DNA of 44,097 bases, taken from positions 1 through 44,097 of the forward strand of contig HF992482.1 of assembly GCA_000433455.1 (NCBI GenBank), given 5' to 3'. The DNA comes from Mycoplasma sp. CAG:877 (GTDB taxonomy: Bacteria > Bacillota_I > Bacilli_A > RF39 > UBA660). Positions 24,788-33,231 of the stretch are shown here, piece after piece. Each line of letters starts with the position of its first letter. Position 1 is the stretch's first letter. The position numbers were made by a program, and so were the translations under genes. The notes under the pieces were generated by a model that was not told the origin of the DNA, searched no databases, and was given only the letters and a program-made list of their open reading frames with translations.

Positions 24788-25264
24788 ATGAATAAAGTAT
24801 TTTTAATAGGAAGATTAGCAAGAGATCCTGAATTAAGATATACAGGTAATAATACTCCAGTAGCAACATTTTCACTAGCTGTTAATAGACCTTTTACTAG
24901 TCAATCTGGTGAAAGAGAAGCCGACTTTATTCCTGTTGTAGTATGGAGAAAACAAGCCGAGAATGTTAAAAACTATTTAACACAAGGTAGTCAAGCTGCA
25001 ATAGAAGGTCGTATTCAAGTAAGAAGTTATGATGATAACAATGGTCAAAAAAGATATGTTACAGAAGTAATTGCTGATAATGTAGAATTTTTAGGATCAA
25101 GATCTTCCTCAAATAACGTAAATAATACACCATCACAAGATAATGGTCCAACTCCATATGATTTTGGAGGAGCTAAAGAACCTAAAGGAACAGATGTAGA
25201 TAGTAATCCATTTGCCGACTTTGGTTCAAGTATTGAAATTAGTGATGATGAATTACCATTCTAA
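24788..25264 (+). CDS. ssb: Single-stranded DNA-binding protein
   Basis: Coats single-stranded DNA during replication and recruits partners. OB-fold in residues 1-105 starting MNKVFLIGRLARDPELRYT. A low-complexity Asn/Ser/Pro/Gly linker follows, and the last residues DELPF form the acidic-hydrophobic tip that binds repair and replication proteins. 158 residues. Operon position between S6 and S18 marks it as the essential, SsbA-type copy. Confidence 0.97.
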   Translation: MNKVFLIGRLARDPELRYTGNNTPVATFSLAVNRPFTSQSGEREADFIPVVVWRKQAENVKNYLTQGSQAAIEGRIQVRSYDDNNGQKRYVTEVIADNVEFLGSRSSSNNVNNTPSQDNGPTPYDFGGAKEPKGTDVDSNPFADFGSSIEISDDELPF

Positions 25265-25279
25265 AAAGGAGGATAAACA

Positions 25280-25498
25280 ATGGCAGAATTTAATCGTAGA
25301 AAGAAAAAAGTTTGTATGATGTGCACAAAAAATGCAGTAGTTGATTATAAAGATCCAGAAACTTTAAGAAGATATACAAATGAAAAAGGTAAAATCGTAC
25401 CAAGACGTGTAACAGGAAACTGTGCCTTACATCAAAGATATATAGCAAAACAAGTAAAAAGAGCACGTGCAATCGCATTAATGCCTTATACAAGATAA
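25280..25498 (+). CDS. rpsR: 30S ribosomal protein S18 (zinc-binding type)
   Basis: 72-residue small-subunit protein, partner of S6. It has the CMMC and GNCALHQR blocks, giving a Cys-x2-Cys plus Cys-x3-His set, so this is a zinc-ribbon (C+) form, while some Bacillota have zinc-independent S18. The C-terminal KQVKRARAIALMPYT is typical. Ribosome binding site AAAGGAGG. Followed by a terminator. Confidence 0.97.
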   Translation: MAEFNRRKKKVCMMCTKNAVVDYKDPETLRRYTNEKGKIVPRRVTGNCALHQRYIAKQVKRARAIALMPYTR

Positions 25499-25500
25499 GA

Positions 25501-25527
25501 GTGTACCAGCAATGGTATGCTTTTTTA
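25501..25527 (+). terminator. Terminator after rpsR
   Basis: Arms GTGTACC and GGTATGC (7 pairs with two G-U) around AGCAAT, followed by T6. Confidence 0.75.
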
Positions 25528-25528
25528 T

Positions 25529-25557
25529 TAGACAAATAGCCCGAATTATTATATAAT
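25529..25557 (+). promoter_or_regulatory. Promoter of the DHH-DHHA1 gene
   Basis: TAGACA (25529-25534), 17 bases and TATAAT (25552-25557): the same hexamer pair and spacing as the rpsF promoter. It shows that the gene is separately transcribed. Confidence 0.7.
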
Positions 25558-25583
25558 ATATTTGAAATTCGATAGGAGGCTAT

Positions 25584-26573
25584 ATGGGAATTATTGATAA
25601 AAGACGCGAACTAAATAGAAGTATTCGTAAAAGTAAAAATATCTTTTTGATGGCCCATAAAGACTTAGATCTAGATGCTTTAGGTAGCTGCATAGGACTA
25701 AGTACAATCTTAGGTCAAAAGAAAAAAGATTGTTATATAATAATAGATGATAAAAACCATGAACTTGGTGTTGAAAAAGTACTAAGAGAACTAGAAGGAT
25801 GTATTAAAATAATAAGAAGTGAAGATATTTCTAGATATCTACATCCTAATGCTCAAAAAAACTTATTAATAATATTAGATACTAATAAAGATGAATTAGT
25901 ACAAAGTAAAGACCTATTAAAGAAAATTGAAAGAAAAGTAGTTATCGATCATCACGATATCTCAAAGTCAACTATTAAAAACGCTGTTACAATAATAGAC
26001 AATGAAGTATCAAGTGCTTGTGAGATGATTACACAATTAATAGAGTTTTATGATGTAGAATTAGAACCATACTATGCAACTGTTCTACTTTCAGGAATAG
26101 TTTTAGACACTAACAACTTTACTCTAAAAACAACAGCTGAAACATTCTATGCAGCATATTATTTAACAAGTTTAGGAGCAAGTGCTAAAAAAGTTCAATA
26201 TTTACTAAAACAAGATATCATGGAGTATACAGAAAGACAAAAATTACTAGCAGATATTGAAACAATAAATCATAGAATAGCTTTTACAAAAGCAACACCA
26301 TATACAATATATAGACGTGAAGACTTAGCCAAGGTTGCTGATACATTATTATTCTTCAATAATATAGAAGCATCATTTGTAATAGGAAAAATTGGCAAAG
26401 ACACTGTAGGAATAAGTGCTAGAAGTTTAGGAAACTATAATATCAGTAAAATTCTAGAAAAACTAGGTGGAGGCGGAGATACCTACAATGGTGCTGCAAA
26501 GTTTGAGAAAACAACAATTAGCAAAGTAGAGCAAATGCTAAAAAAAGAAATAGAAGCTCAGGAGGGTGAATAA
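25584..26573 (+). CDS. DHH-DHHA1 phosphodiesterase, GdpP-like but lacking its N-terminal half
   Basis: GdpP hydrolyses cyclic di-AMP and normally has two membrane helices, a PAS and a degenerate GGDEF domain before DHH-DHHA1. Only the catalytic half is present here (329 residues versus about 659). DHH motifs: AHKDLDLDALGS (H25, D29, D31), LDTN (99-101), DHH (122-124) and LDTNNF (174-179). DHHA1: LGGGGDTYNGAA, where the usual GGGGH is replaced by GGGGD (Asp299). It has its own promoter and AGGAGG ribosome binding site, with only 85 bp since rpsR, so no broken N-terminal half lies upstream. Location rpsR-gdpP-rplI-dnaB is the Bacillus one. Alternatives: Pde2-like pApA hydrolase or NrnA-type nanoRNase. 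Confidence 0.82.
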   Translation: MGIIDKRRELNRSIRKSKNIFLMAHKDLDLDALGSCIGLSTILGQKKKDCYIIIDDKNHELGVEKVLRELEGCIKIIRSEDISRYLHPNAQKNLLIILDTNKDELVQSKDLLKKIERKVVIDHHDISKSTIKNAVTIIDNEVSSACEMITQLIEFYDVELEPYYATVLLSGIVLDTNNFTLKTTAETFYAAYYLTSLGASAKKVQYLLKQDIMEYTERQKLLADIETINHRIAFTKATPYTIYRREDLAKVADTLLFFNNIEASFVIGKIGKDTVGISARSLGNYNISKILEKLGGGGDTYNGAAKFEKTTISKVEQMLKKEIEAQEGE

Positions 26574-26574
26574 A

Positions 26575-27015
26575 ATGGAAGTAATTTTTATAAAAGACTT
26601 AAAAAATCAAGGTAAAAAGGGACAAATAAAAAATGTAAAAGATGGTTACGCACAAAACTTTCTAATAAAGAATGGCTATGCCGTAGCTAAAACAAAAGAA
26701 AACTTATCAAAATTAGAACATGAAAATGCTAAAAAAGCAGAAGAGGACAAAAACAATAAACAAGTAGCAGAAGAACTAAAACAAAAATTAGAAAAAGTAG
26801 TTCTAGAATTCAAAGTAAAAACCGGTGAAGGTGACAAAGTATTTGGTAGTATAAGTCAAAAACAAATAAAAGATGAACTACAAGCTCAAGGATTTAAAAT
26901 AGAAAAAAATCAAATAGATAATAGTAAACAAATATCTAGTCTTGGTTTCCATAACGTAGATATTACATTATACGCTGGAATAACAGCAACAATAAAAGTA
27001 CATTTAGTAAAGTGA
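26575..27015 (+). CDS. rplI: 50S ribosomal protein L9
   Basis: Large-subunit protein with two globular domains joined by a long helix. The N-domain MEVIFIKDLKNQGKKGQIKNV with YAQNFLIKNGYA is diagnostic. The C-domain includes KVFGSISQKQIKDEL. The 146-residue length is typical. I start at 26575 (ribosome binding site AGGAGGGTG); an in-frame GTG at 26566 lies in that site. It overlaps nothing but follows the DHH gene by 1 bp and precedes dnaB by 10 bp. Confidence 0.97.
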   Translation: MEVIFIKDLKNQGKKGQIKNVKDGYAQNFLIKNGYAVAKTKENLSKLEHENAKKAEEDKNNKQVAEELKQKLEKVVLEFKVKTGEGDKVFGSISQKQIKDELQAQGFKIEKNQIDNSKQISSLGFHNVDITLYAGITATIKVHLVK

Positions 27016-27025
27016 GGAAAAATAT

Positions 27026-28381
27026 ATGGTTAATAAAGTTATGCCCAACAACTTAGAAGCTGAAGAATCCGTATTAGGTGCATGTTTTTTATCGAAGTAT
27101 GCCCTACAAAAAGCTACAGAAAACTTATTACCAGAGTCATTCTATAATGAAAAGAATGCTAAGATATTTTCTTCAATGATTGCACTTCAAGAAGAAAAAA
27201 CACCAATAGACCTAACAACAATAACTAGTTATTTAAAGAAAAAAAATGAACTAAATGAAGTTGGTGGAGTTGAATATCTAACAGAAGTATTAAACTTCGT
27301 ACCAACAGCAAGTAATGTAGATTATTATATTCAAACAGTAGAAGAAAATGCTATATTAAGAAGATTAATAGAAACAGCCAATGAAATAGCAACAGAAGGT
27401 TATCGTAATGATGAAAGTATCAATGAAATATTAGATAGTTCTGAAAAGAAAATCTTAAGCATTGTAAAAAATCGTAAGTCTAGTGAGTTTAGATCGATAA
27501 AAGAAGTTCTAGCAAAAACTCAATCTGATCTAGAACGTTTATCGGAATTTAAAAATGAAATAACAGGTTTAGCAACAGGTTGGTATGATTTAGATAAATT
27601 AACAACAGGACTTCATCCCAATGAATTTATAATTATTGCTGCTAGACCGGCTATGGGAAAAACTGCTTTTGCACTTAATCTAGCAACTCATGCTGCCATG
27701 ACTCAAAATAAAAGTGTAGCCGTATTCAACTTAGAAATGAGTGCTGAGCAATTAGCGATGCGTATTCTATCTTCTCTAGGTCAAATAGAAGGATTTAAGC
27801 TTCGTACTGGTAACTTAATGAACAATGACTGGAAAAGAATCAATGAGGCTATCTCACAACTATCAAATACCAATTTAGTAATAGATGATACACCAGGTAT
27901 TACAATAGGCGAAATAAGAGCCAAATGTCGTCGTCTAGCCAGTAGTGAAAAAGGACTAGCCTTAGTAGTAATTGACTACTTGCAGTTAATCTCTGGTGGT
28001 AAAAACTACGGAGCTAACCGTCAACAAGAAGTATCAGACATTTCTCGTAGTCTAAAGACACTAGCTATGGAATTAAACGTACCAATAATTGCCTTATCAC
28101 AATTATCGCGTAGTGTAGAAGGAAGAGAAGACAAACGACCAATAATGAGTGACTTAAGAGAGTCTGGTTCAATAGAGCAAGATGCTGATATCGTATCATT
28201 CTTATATCGAGATGATTATTACAATAAAGAAGCGAGAACAGAAGATAATACAAGTATAAGTGAATTAATAATAGGAAAACATCGTAATGGACCAACAACA
28301 ACAATAGAACTATTATTTAAAAAGAATACTTCAACGTTTTTAAACTTAAAACGAGACAAGGAGAATAAGGAGGCAAATTAG
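27026..28381 (+). CDS. dnaB: Replicative DNA helicase DnaB (DnaC in Bacillus)
   Basis: Hexameric helicase at the replication fork. The N-terminal domain (about 1-150) begins with the NLEAEESVLGACF family motif. The RecA-like domain carries Walker A ARPAMGKTAF and Walker B region LVVIDYLQL, and the DLRESGSIEQDAD arginine-finger segment. 451 residues is normal. It follows rplI and overlaps the next gene by one base. Confidence 0.97.
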   Translation: MVNKVMPNNLEAEESVLGACFLSKYALQKATENLLPESFYNEKNAKIFSSMIALQEEKTPIDLTTITSYLKKKNELNEVGGVEYLTEVLNFVPTASNVDYYIQTVEENAILRRLIETANEIATEGYRNDESINEILDSSEKKILSIVKNRKSSEFRSIKEVLAKTQSDLERLSEFKNEITGLATGWYDLDKLTTGLHPNEFIIIAARPAMGKTAFALNLATHAAMTQNKSVAVFNLEMSAEQLAMRILSSLGQIEGFKLRTGNLMNNDWKRINEAISQLSNTNLVIDDTPGITIGEIRAKCRRLASSEKGLALVVIDYLQLISGGKNYGANRQQEVSDISRSLKTLAMELNVPIIALSQLSRSVEGREDKRPIMSDLRESGSIEQDADIVSFLYRDDYYNKEARTEDNTSISELIIGKHRNGPTTTIELLFKKNTSTFLNLKRDKENKEAN

Positions 28382-29898
28382 TGAAATATAAGAAATTAAG
28401 CCTTTTAGTAGCAGTAATGTTAGTATTATCACTTTTCCTAGTAACTGGTTTTACTACCAAAAGACAAAATACACATACAGTCTATAGAGTTTATTTAAAA
28501 GGAAAATCTCTAGGTATAATAAAATCAAAAGATAGCCTAGAAAAATATATCAATAAAAAACAAGCAGAAATAAAAGAAACGTATAATGTAAAAAACGTAT
28601 ATCTACCATCAGATTTAGACATAGTTAAAGAAATAACTTATGATAATAATCTTACTTCAGTAGAAAAAATATATAATAAAATCAAAGATATTTCACCATT
28701 TACTATCTCTGGGTATGCAGTTACGATAAAAGGCCTAGATTCAACAGATAGTGAAGGAAAAACAGTCAAAGGTAAAAAACAGACAATATATGTTTTAGAC
28801 AAAAAGGTTTTTTCAAATTCCGTAAATAATATCGTAAAATCATTTGTTCCGGAAGAAGAGTATACAGCTTTTGTAAATGATACACAAAAAGAAATAGAAG
28901 ATGTAGGAAAAATAATTGAAAAGATCTATATAGAAAATACCATTACAATAAGAAAACAAAAAGTACCTGTTGATAAAAAGATTTATCAAGATGAAAAAGA
29001 ATTAAGTAAATACCTATTATTTGGAACAACAGAAGATCAACAAAAGTATATTGTTAAAGCTGGAGATACAATAGAAGATGTAGCTTTTGATAATAAGATG
29101 TCCACAGAAGAATTTTTAATTTCTAATCCCTCAATATCAAATGCTAAAAGCTTATTGTATGCCGGACAAGAAGTAACACTAGGTATTTTAAAGCCTCAAT
29201 TTAACGTTGTGGAAAAAGATTATGTTGTAATTCAAGAAGAAAAGAAGTTTACTACTGAAACTAGATATGATGATTCTAAATATCTTGGATATACAGAAGT
29301 TCAACAAAAAGGTGCCAACGGACTAAACCGTGTTACACAAATAATAACTAAGGTTAATGGTGCTACAACTAACATTACACCTGCTGGAACTGAAGTAATA
29401 AAAGAACCAATTAATGAAATCATTATTAAAGGTGGTCGAAAATCCATGTACAATGGTTACGGTTCAGTTATACCAACAAAAGGTGAATGGGGATGGCCTG
29501 CATCATGTGCTTCAATTTCATCACCATTTGGTTATCGTTGGGGAGTATTACATGATGGTACAGATATAGCCGGTTGTGGATATGGTTCAAATGTCTTTGC
29601 TGCTATGGATGGTACCGTAGTAGAATCAAAACGTACATATGGTAGTTTTGCTGGTGGATATGGTACAAATGGTGAGTACATAACAATAGACCATCATAAT
29701 GGATACTATACAATGTATGCACACTTATGTCCTGGTTGTAGATACGTAAAAGTAGGAGATACAGTTTCAAAAGGACAAATTATTGCTGGTATGGGTCAAA
29801 CAGGATGGGCAACAGGAGTACATTTACACTTCTCTATTTGGAGAGGATTCCCTTATTATCCAGGTAGTAGAGCGTTAAATCCAATGGCTTACTATTAA
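28381..29898 (+). CDS. Secreted LysM-G5-M23 peptidoglycan endopeptidase
   Basis: Predicted zinc endopeptidase acting on peptidoglycan cross-links outside the membrane. An N-terminal hydrophobic signal segment or anchor (about 6-25, LLVAVMLVLSLFLVTGF) is followed by a poorly conserved region, a LysM motif YIVKAGDTIEDVAF (about 221-265), a G5-like domain (about 273-355) and a lysostaphin-fold M23 domain with ligands in HDGTDIA (H391, D395) and HLHF (H483). GTG start, with AAGGAGG 7 bases upstream, overlapping the dnaB stop by one base. It stands directly before walJ and rlmH, where B. subtilis has purA and walRKHI; this protein class is known to be a target of WalRK elsewhere. Confidence 0.9.
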   Translation: MKYKKLSLLVAVMLVLSLFLVTGFTTKRQNTHTVYRVYLKGKSLGIIKSKDSLEKYINKKQAEIKETYNVKNVYLPSDLDIVKEITYDNNLTSVEKIYNKIKDISPFTISGYAVTIKGLDSTDSEGKTVKGKKQTIYVLDKKVFSNSVNNIVKSFVPEEEYTAFVNDTQKEIEDVGKIIEKIYIENTITIRKQKVPVDKKIYQDEKELSKYLLFGTTEDQQKYIVKAGDTIEDVAFDNKMSTEEFLISNPSISNAKSLLYAGQEVTLGILKPQFNVVEKDYVVIQEEKKFTTETRYDDSKYLGYTEVQQKGANGLNRVTQIITKVNGATTNITPAGTEVIKEPINEIIIKGGRKSMYNGYGSVIPTKGEWGWPASCASISSPFGYRWGVLHDGTDIAGCGYGSNVFAAMDGTVVESKRTYGSFAGGYGTNGEYITIDHHNGYYTMYAHLCPGCRYVKVGDTVSKGQIIAGMGQTGWATGVHLHFSIWRGFPYYPGSRALNPMAYY

Positions 29899-29899
29899 A

Positions 29900-30655
29900 A
29901 TGAAGTTTAAAGTTTTAGCATCTGGCTCAAAAGGTAACTGTACAGTTATCATGACAGATGAAGCAAAGATAATAATAGATATGGGAATTTCTTACCAAAC
30001 TTTGAAAAAAAGTTTAGAAGAAGATTCCCTTTCTTTAAATGATTTTACAGGAATACTAATTACCCATTGTCATAAAGACCATACTAATGGTTTAGCGTCA
30101 TTAGTAAAACATACCAAATTAAAAGTATATATACCAATAAAAATGTATGATAGCCTTAAAGAACTAATCTCAAAAGACGACTGTATTTTTATAGAAGATA
30201 ATTTCAAAATAAATGATATAAAAATAGAATTAATACATACATCACACGATGCTCCAGCATCAGTTGGTTACATTATAGAAAATAATAATAAAAGTCTAGT
30301 ATACGTAACAGATACAGGCTACATTAATCGTAAGTACCTAAATAAAATGACAGAAAAAGATTGCTACATTATAGAGAGTAATCATGATGAAAAAATGTTA
30401 ATGGATGGACCATATCCTAGATTCTTAAAAGAAAGAGTAATAAGCGATAAGGGCCACTTATCAAATACAACAACGGCTAAATATCTTCAAAAAATAATTG
30501 GAGATAATACTAAGAGAATAGTTTTAGCCCATTTAAGTGAAACAAACAATACAGAGGAACTCGCCTATAATACAACAAAAGACTTACTAAATGATAAAGA
30601 CATTGAAGTACTAGTTGCTAAACAACATGAATCTACTCCAATAATAGAGGTGTAA
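29900..30655 (+). CDS. walJ: MBL-fold exonuclease-like protein WalJ/YycJ
   Basis: Metallo-beta-lactamase-fold protein of the YycJ/WalJ family, linked in Bacillus and Staphylococcus to DNA replication and cell division and to 5'-exonuclease activity. The metal-binding motif is ITHCHKDHTNGL (HxHxDH form), with a further His in SHDAP and an Asp in YVTDTGY. The 251 residues begin MKFKVLASGSKGNCTVI, the family start. It has an ATG 1 base after the M23 stop and 1 bp before rlmH, so the three are one unit. The usual walRKHI genes do not precede it here. Confidence 0.93.
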   Translation: MKFKVLASGSKGNCTVIMTDEAKIIIDMGISYQTLKKSLEEDSLSLNDFTGILITHCHKDHTNGLASLVKHTKLKVYIPIKMYDSLKELISKDDCIFIEDNFKINDIKIELIHTSHDAPASVGYIIENNNKSLVYVTDTGYINRKYLNKMTEKDCYIIESNHDEKMLMDGPYPRFLKERVISDKGHLSNTTTAKYLQKIIGDNTKRIVLAHLSETNNTEELAYNTTKDLLNDKDIEVLVAKQHESTPIIEV

Positions 30656-30656
30656 T

Positions 30657-31112
30657 ATGATAAAGATAATAACTGTTGGAACAATAAAAGAAAAGTATTT
30701 AAAAGACGCTATAGCTGAATATCAAAAACGTCTTCAAAAATATACTAATCTTGAAATAATAGAACTGAAAGATGAAGGCTTGGTTGAAAAAGAAAAAGCA
30801 ATTCACTTAGAAGGTGAAAAAATAAAAAAACACCTCACTGAAAAGGACTATATAATAACAATGGAAATAGAAGGGGAACAGTTAAACTCTATAGAATTTT
30901 CCAAAAAGTTAGAAAAGATTCAGTTAGAAAGTAGTAATATCGTCTTTATTATTGGTGGAAGTTATGGACTAAGTCCTGAAATAAAAGCCAAATCGAAACT
31001 ACATTTATCAGTTTCAAAAATGACCTTTCCACATCAATTGTTTAGAGTAATATTATTAGAACAAATATATAGAGCTTATAAAATAATGAATAATGAAAGT
31101 TATCATAAATAG
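30657..31112 (+). CDS. rlmH: 23S rRNA (pseudouridine1915-N3)-methyltransferase RlmH
   Basis: SPOUT-class methyltransferase acting on the 70S ribosome. The 151 residues hold the knot motifs FIIGGSYGLS and MTFPHQLFRVILLEQIYRA and end in SYHK, all diagnostic. Its position after walJ is the conserved one in Bacilli, which supports the walJ call. Confidence 0.96.
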   Translation: MIKIITVGTIKEKYLKDAIAEYQKRLQKYTNLEIIELKDEGLVEKEKAIHLEGEKIKKHLTEKDYIITMEIEGEQLNSIEFSKKLEKIQLESSNIVFIIGGSYGLSPEIKAKSKLHLSVSKMTFPHQLFRVILLEQIYRAYKIMNNESYHK

Positions 31113-31121
31113 GAGGACAAC

Positions 31122-31784
31122 ATGATAGGTAATAGTTGGGATGAGTTATTAAAAGAGGAGTTTAAAAAAGAATACTTCCAAAATCTAATGAACTTTGTTA
31201 AAGAAGAGTATAGAACAAAAACAATCTATCCGAAGCAAAGTGATGTCTTTAATGCTTTTCGTTATACAGACTTTAATGATATTAAAGTAGTAATTTTAGG
31301 ACAAGATCCATATCATGGACCAAATCAAGCTGAAGGACTATCTTTTTCAGTAAGTAATGAAGTATTAAAACCACCATCATTAAAAAACATTTTTAAGGAA
31401 CTAGAAAGTGATCTGGGAATACCATTTCCAGAACTAAACTCACTTAAACCTTGGGCAAAAGAGGGAGTTTTACTTCTAAATGCAGTATTAACAGTCGAAG
31501 AACATAATCCAACATCTCATAAAGAACATGGCTGGGAAACATTTACTGATGATGTTATAAAAATAATAAATAAAAAAACAACTCCAGTAGTTTTCATATT
31601 ATGGGGATCATATGCTAGAAACAAAAAGAGTTTAATAACAAATCCAATTCACTATGTTATTGAGTCTCCACATCCATCCCCATTCTCAGCTTATAATGGA
31701 TTTTTTGGAAGTAAACCATTTTCAAAAACAAATGAGTTTTTAAAAAGTAAAGGTATTAAAGAAATTGATTGGAGAGTTGAATAA
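31122..31784 (+). CDS. ung: Uracil-DNA glycosylase
   Basis: Family 1 enzyme that removes uracil from DNA. The 220 residues contain the catalytic GQDPYHG water-activating motif, LLLNAVLTVEEHNPTSH, and the DNA-intercalating loop HPSPFSAY. AGGAGG ribosome binding site. It follows rlmH by 9 bp and probably shares its transcript. Confidence 0.96.
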   Translation: MIGNSWDELLKEEFKKEYFQNLMNFVKEEYRTKTIYPKQSDVFNAFRYTDFNDIKVVILGQDPYHGPNQAEGLSFSVSNEVLKPPSLKNIFKELESDLGIPFPELNSLKPWAKEGVLLLNAVLTVEEHNPTSHKEHGWETFTDDVIKIINKKTTPVVFILWGSYARNKKSLITNPIHYVIESPHPSPFSAYNGFFGSKPFSKTNEFLKSKGIKEIDWRVE

Positions 31785-31805
31785 AAAGAAGAAAGAGGGA
31801 AAAAC

Positions 31806-32168
31806 ATGTTTAATTCTGAACAGAATAATAAATTTACTAAAGTCCCATCAAGTAATGAAAAATTTCAAATACTTGACAATTCTAGTGATAAAGAAAATGA
31901 AAACACACTTCGTTTAAAAAAATATAAAATATTAGAAACTAAATTATTGGCTGCTCTACAAAAACAAAAAGAAATCCAAAGTAGGGAGAAATTTCAAATA
32001 GTAGAACCTCCACCAATTACTAAAGATAATGCTCAAGAAGATACATTGGAAGAAGAGTCATCAACTATTGCATATCGTATTCAAAGAAATAAAAAAATCG
32101 AAGAAGATTTATCAAAAAAATTCACCTTCAATCCTCAATATATAACAAACTATATAAATAATAATTAA
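31806..32168 (+). CDS. Small protein of unknown function, probably disordered
   Basis: I do not recognise this 120-residue protein. It has no signal or membrane segment and is rich in N, K, E, Q and S. The tetrapeptide KFQI occurs twice in the contexts NEKFQILD and REKFQIVEPPP, with a helical, charged stretch (LRLKKYKILETKLLAALQKQ) between. The C-terminus is Asn-rich. AGAGGG ribosome binding site, 21 bp after ung and before a strong bidirectional terminator, so a real translated gene is likely. Confidence 0.65.
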   Translation: MFNSEQNNKFTKVPSSNEKFQILDNSSDKENENTLRLKKYKILETKLLAALQKQKEIQSREKFQIVEPPPITKDNAQEDTLEEESSTIAYRIQRNKKIEEDLSKKFTFNPQYITNYINNN

Positions 32169-32216
32169 AAAAGAGAAAAGTAGTTTAATATAGCAAACAA
32201 CTTTTCCCTTTTTCTT
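32167..32216. terminator. Bidirectional terminator between the gene at 31806 and pta
   Basis: Arms GAAAAGT (32175-32181) and ACTTTTC (32200-32206) with inner GTTT/AAAC, flanked by A- and T-rich runs on both sides; the two genes converge here. Confidence 0.75.
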
Positions 32217-32224
32217 TATAAATT

Positions 32225-33220
32225 TTAATTATTTTGTGCTTGAACAGCTGTAATAGCAACAACTCCAACTATATCTTCAACTGAGCATCCCCTAGATAAG
32301 TCATTAATAGGAGAGGCAATTCCTTGACACATTGGTCCATATGCTAAAGCTTTTGCTAAACATTGTACCAGTTTATAACCAGAGTTTCCAGCATCTAAAT
32401 CTGGAAATATTAATACATTTGCTTTTCCTGCTACTAAGCTATCTGGAGCCTTTATTCTAGCAACTTCAGGTACAATAGCAGCATCAACTTGTAACTCTCC
32501 ATCAATATTGTATTGTGGATACTTTTCCTTAGCAATTCTACAAGCTTCAACCACCTTAGTAACATCTTCATGTTTTGCACTGCCCTTAGTAGAATGAGAA
32601 ATCATCGCTACTTTAGTCTCGTTTCCAGTAAGTAATTTAAAACTATCAGCTGTACTTTTAGCAATCTCAGCAAGCTCTAAAGATGTTGGATTTTGTACTA
32701 AGCCACAATCAGCAAAAGCAAACATTCCATTATTACCTAAACTACAATCAGGAACACACATAATAAAAAATGTAGAAGCTAAAGGAGTATTAGGCTTAGT
32801 TTTAATTATTTGTAAAGCTGGTCTTAAAGTATTAGCAGTAGGGTGACATGCTCCAGATACAATACCATCAGCATAGCCAATCTTTACTAACATACAACTA
32901 AAATACATATAATCATTTAAAATTAACTCTCTAGCCTCATCATAAGTTAGTCCCTTATCCTTACGTATACTAACTAATTCATTAATAATATCATCAGTTT
33001 CTTCATACGTCCTAGGGTCAATTACCTTAATTAAATCAAAATCAAAATTACTATCTAATTCCTTAATTTTATCAACTTCACCAATAACAATTACTCTGGC
33101 AATACCTTCTCTAGCAACAATACCAGCCGCCTCAAGAACTCTTTCATCCATAGACTCAGGTAGAATAATAGTTTTTAAATCATTTCTAGCCTTAGCCTTA
33201 ATATCATCAATAAAACTCAT
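32225..33220 (-). CDS. pta: Phosphate acetyltransferase
   Basis: Interconverts acetyl-CoA and acetyl phosphate; with acetate kinase it yields ATP from acetate fermentation. The 331-residue length is the short, catalytic-only form typical of Firmicutes. Signatures include ADGIVSGACHPTANT, ADCGLVQNPT, SHSTKGSAKHEDV and NVLIFPDLDAGNSGYKLVQ. It follows the LemA gene by 11 bp on the minus strand, head-on to replication. Confidence 0.95.
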   Translation of the reverse strand: MSFIDDIKAKARNDLKTIILPESMDERVLEAAGIVAREGIARVIVIGEVDKIKELDSNFDFDLIKVIDPRTYEETDDIINELVSIRKDKGLTYDEARELILNDYMYFSCMLVKIGYADGIVSGACHPTANTLRPALQIIKTKPNTPLASTFFIMCVPDCSLGNNGMFAFADCGLVQNPTSLELAEIAKSTADSFKLLTGNETKVAMISHSTKGSAKHEDVTKVVEACRIAKEKYPQYNIDGELQVDAAIVPEVARIKAPDSLVAGKANVLIFPDLDAGNSGYKLVQCLAKALAYGPMCQGIASPINDLSRGCSVEDIVGVVAITAVQAQNN

Positions 33221-33231
33221 ATAATAACCTT

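Noticed and set aside
25441..25460. GCACGTGC palindrome in rpsR
   Set aside because: Shares only the CACGTG core with parS, and falls in conserved S18 codons (RARAIA).
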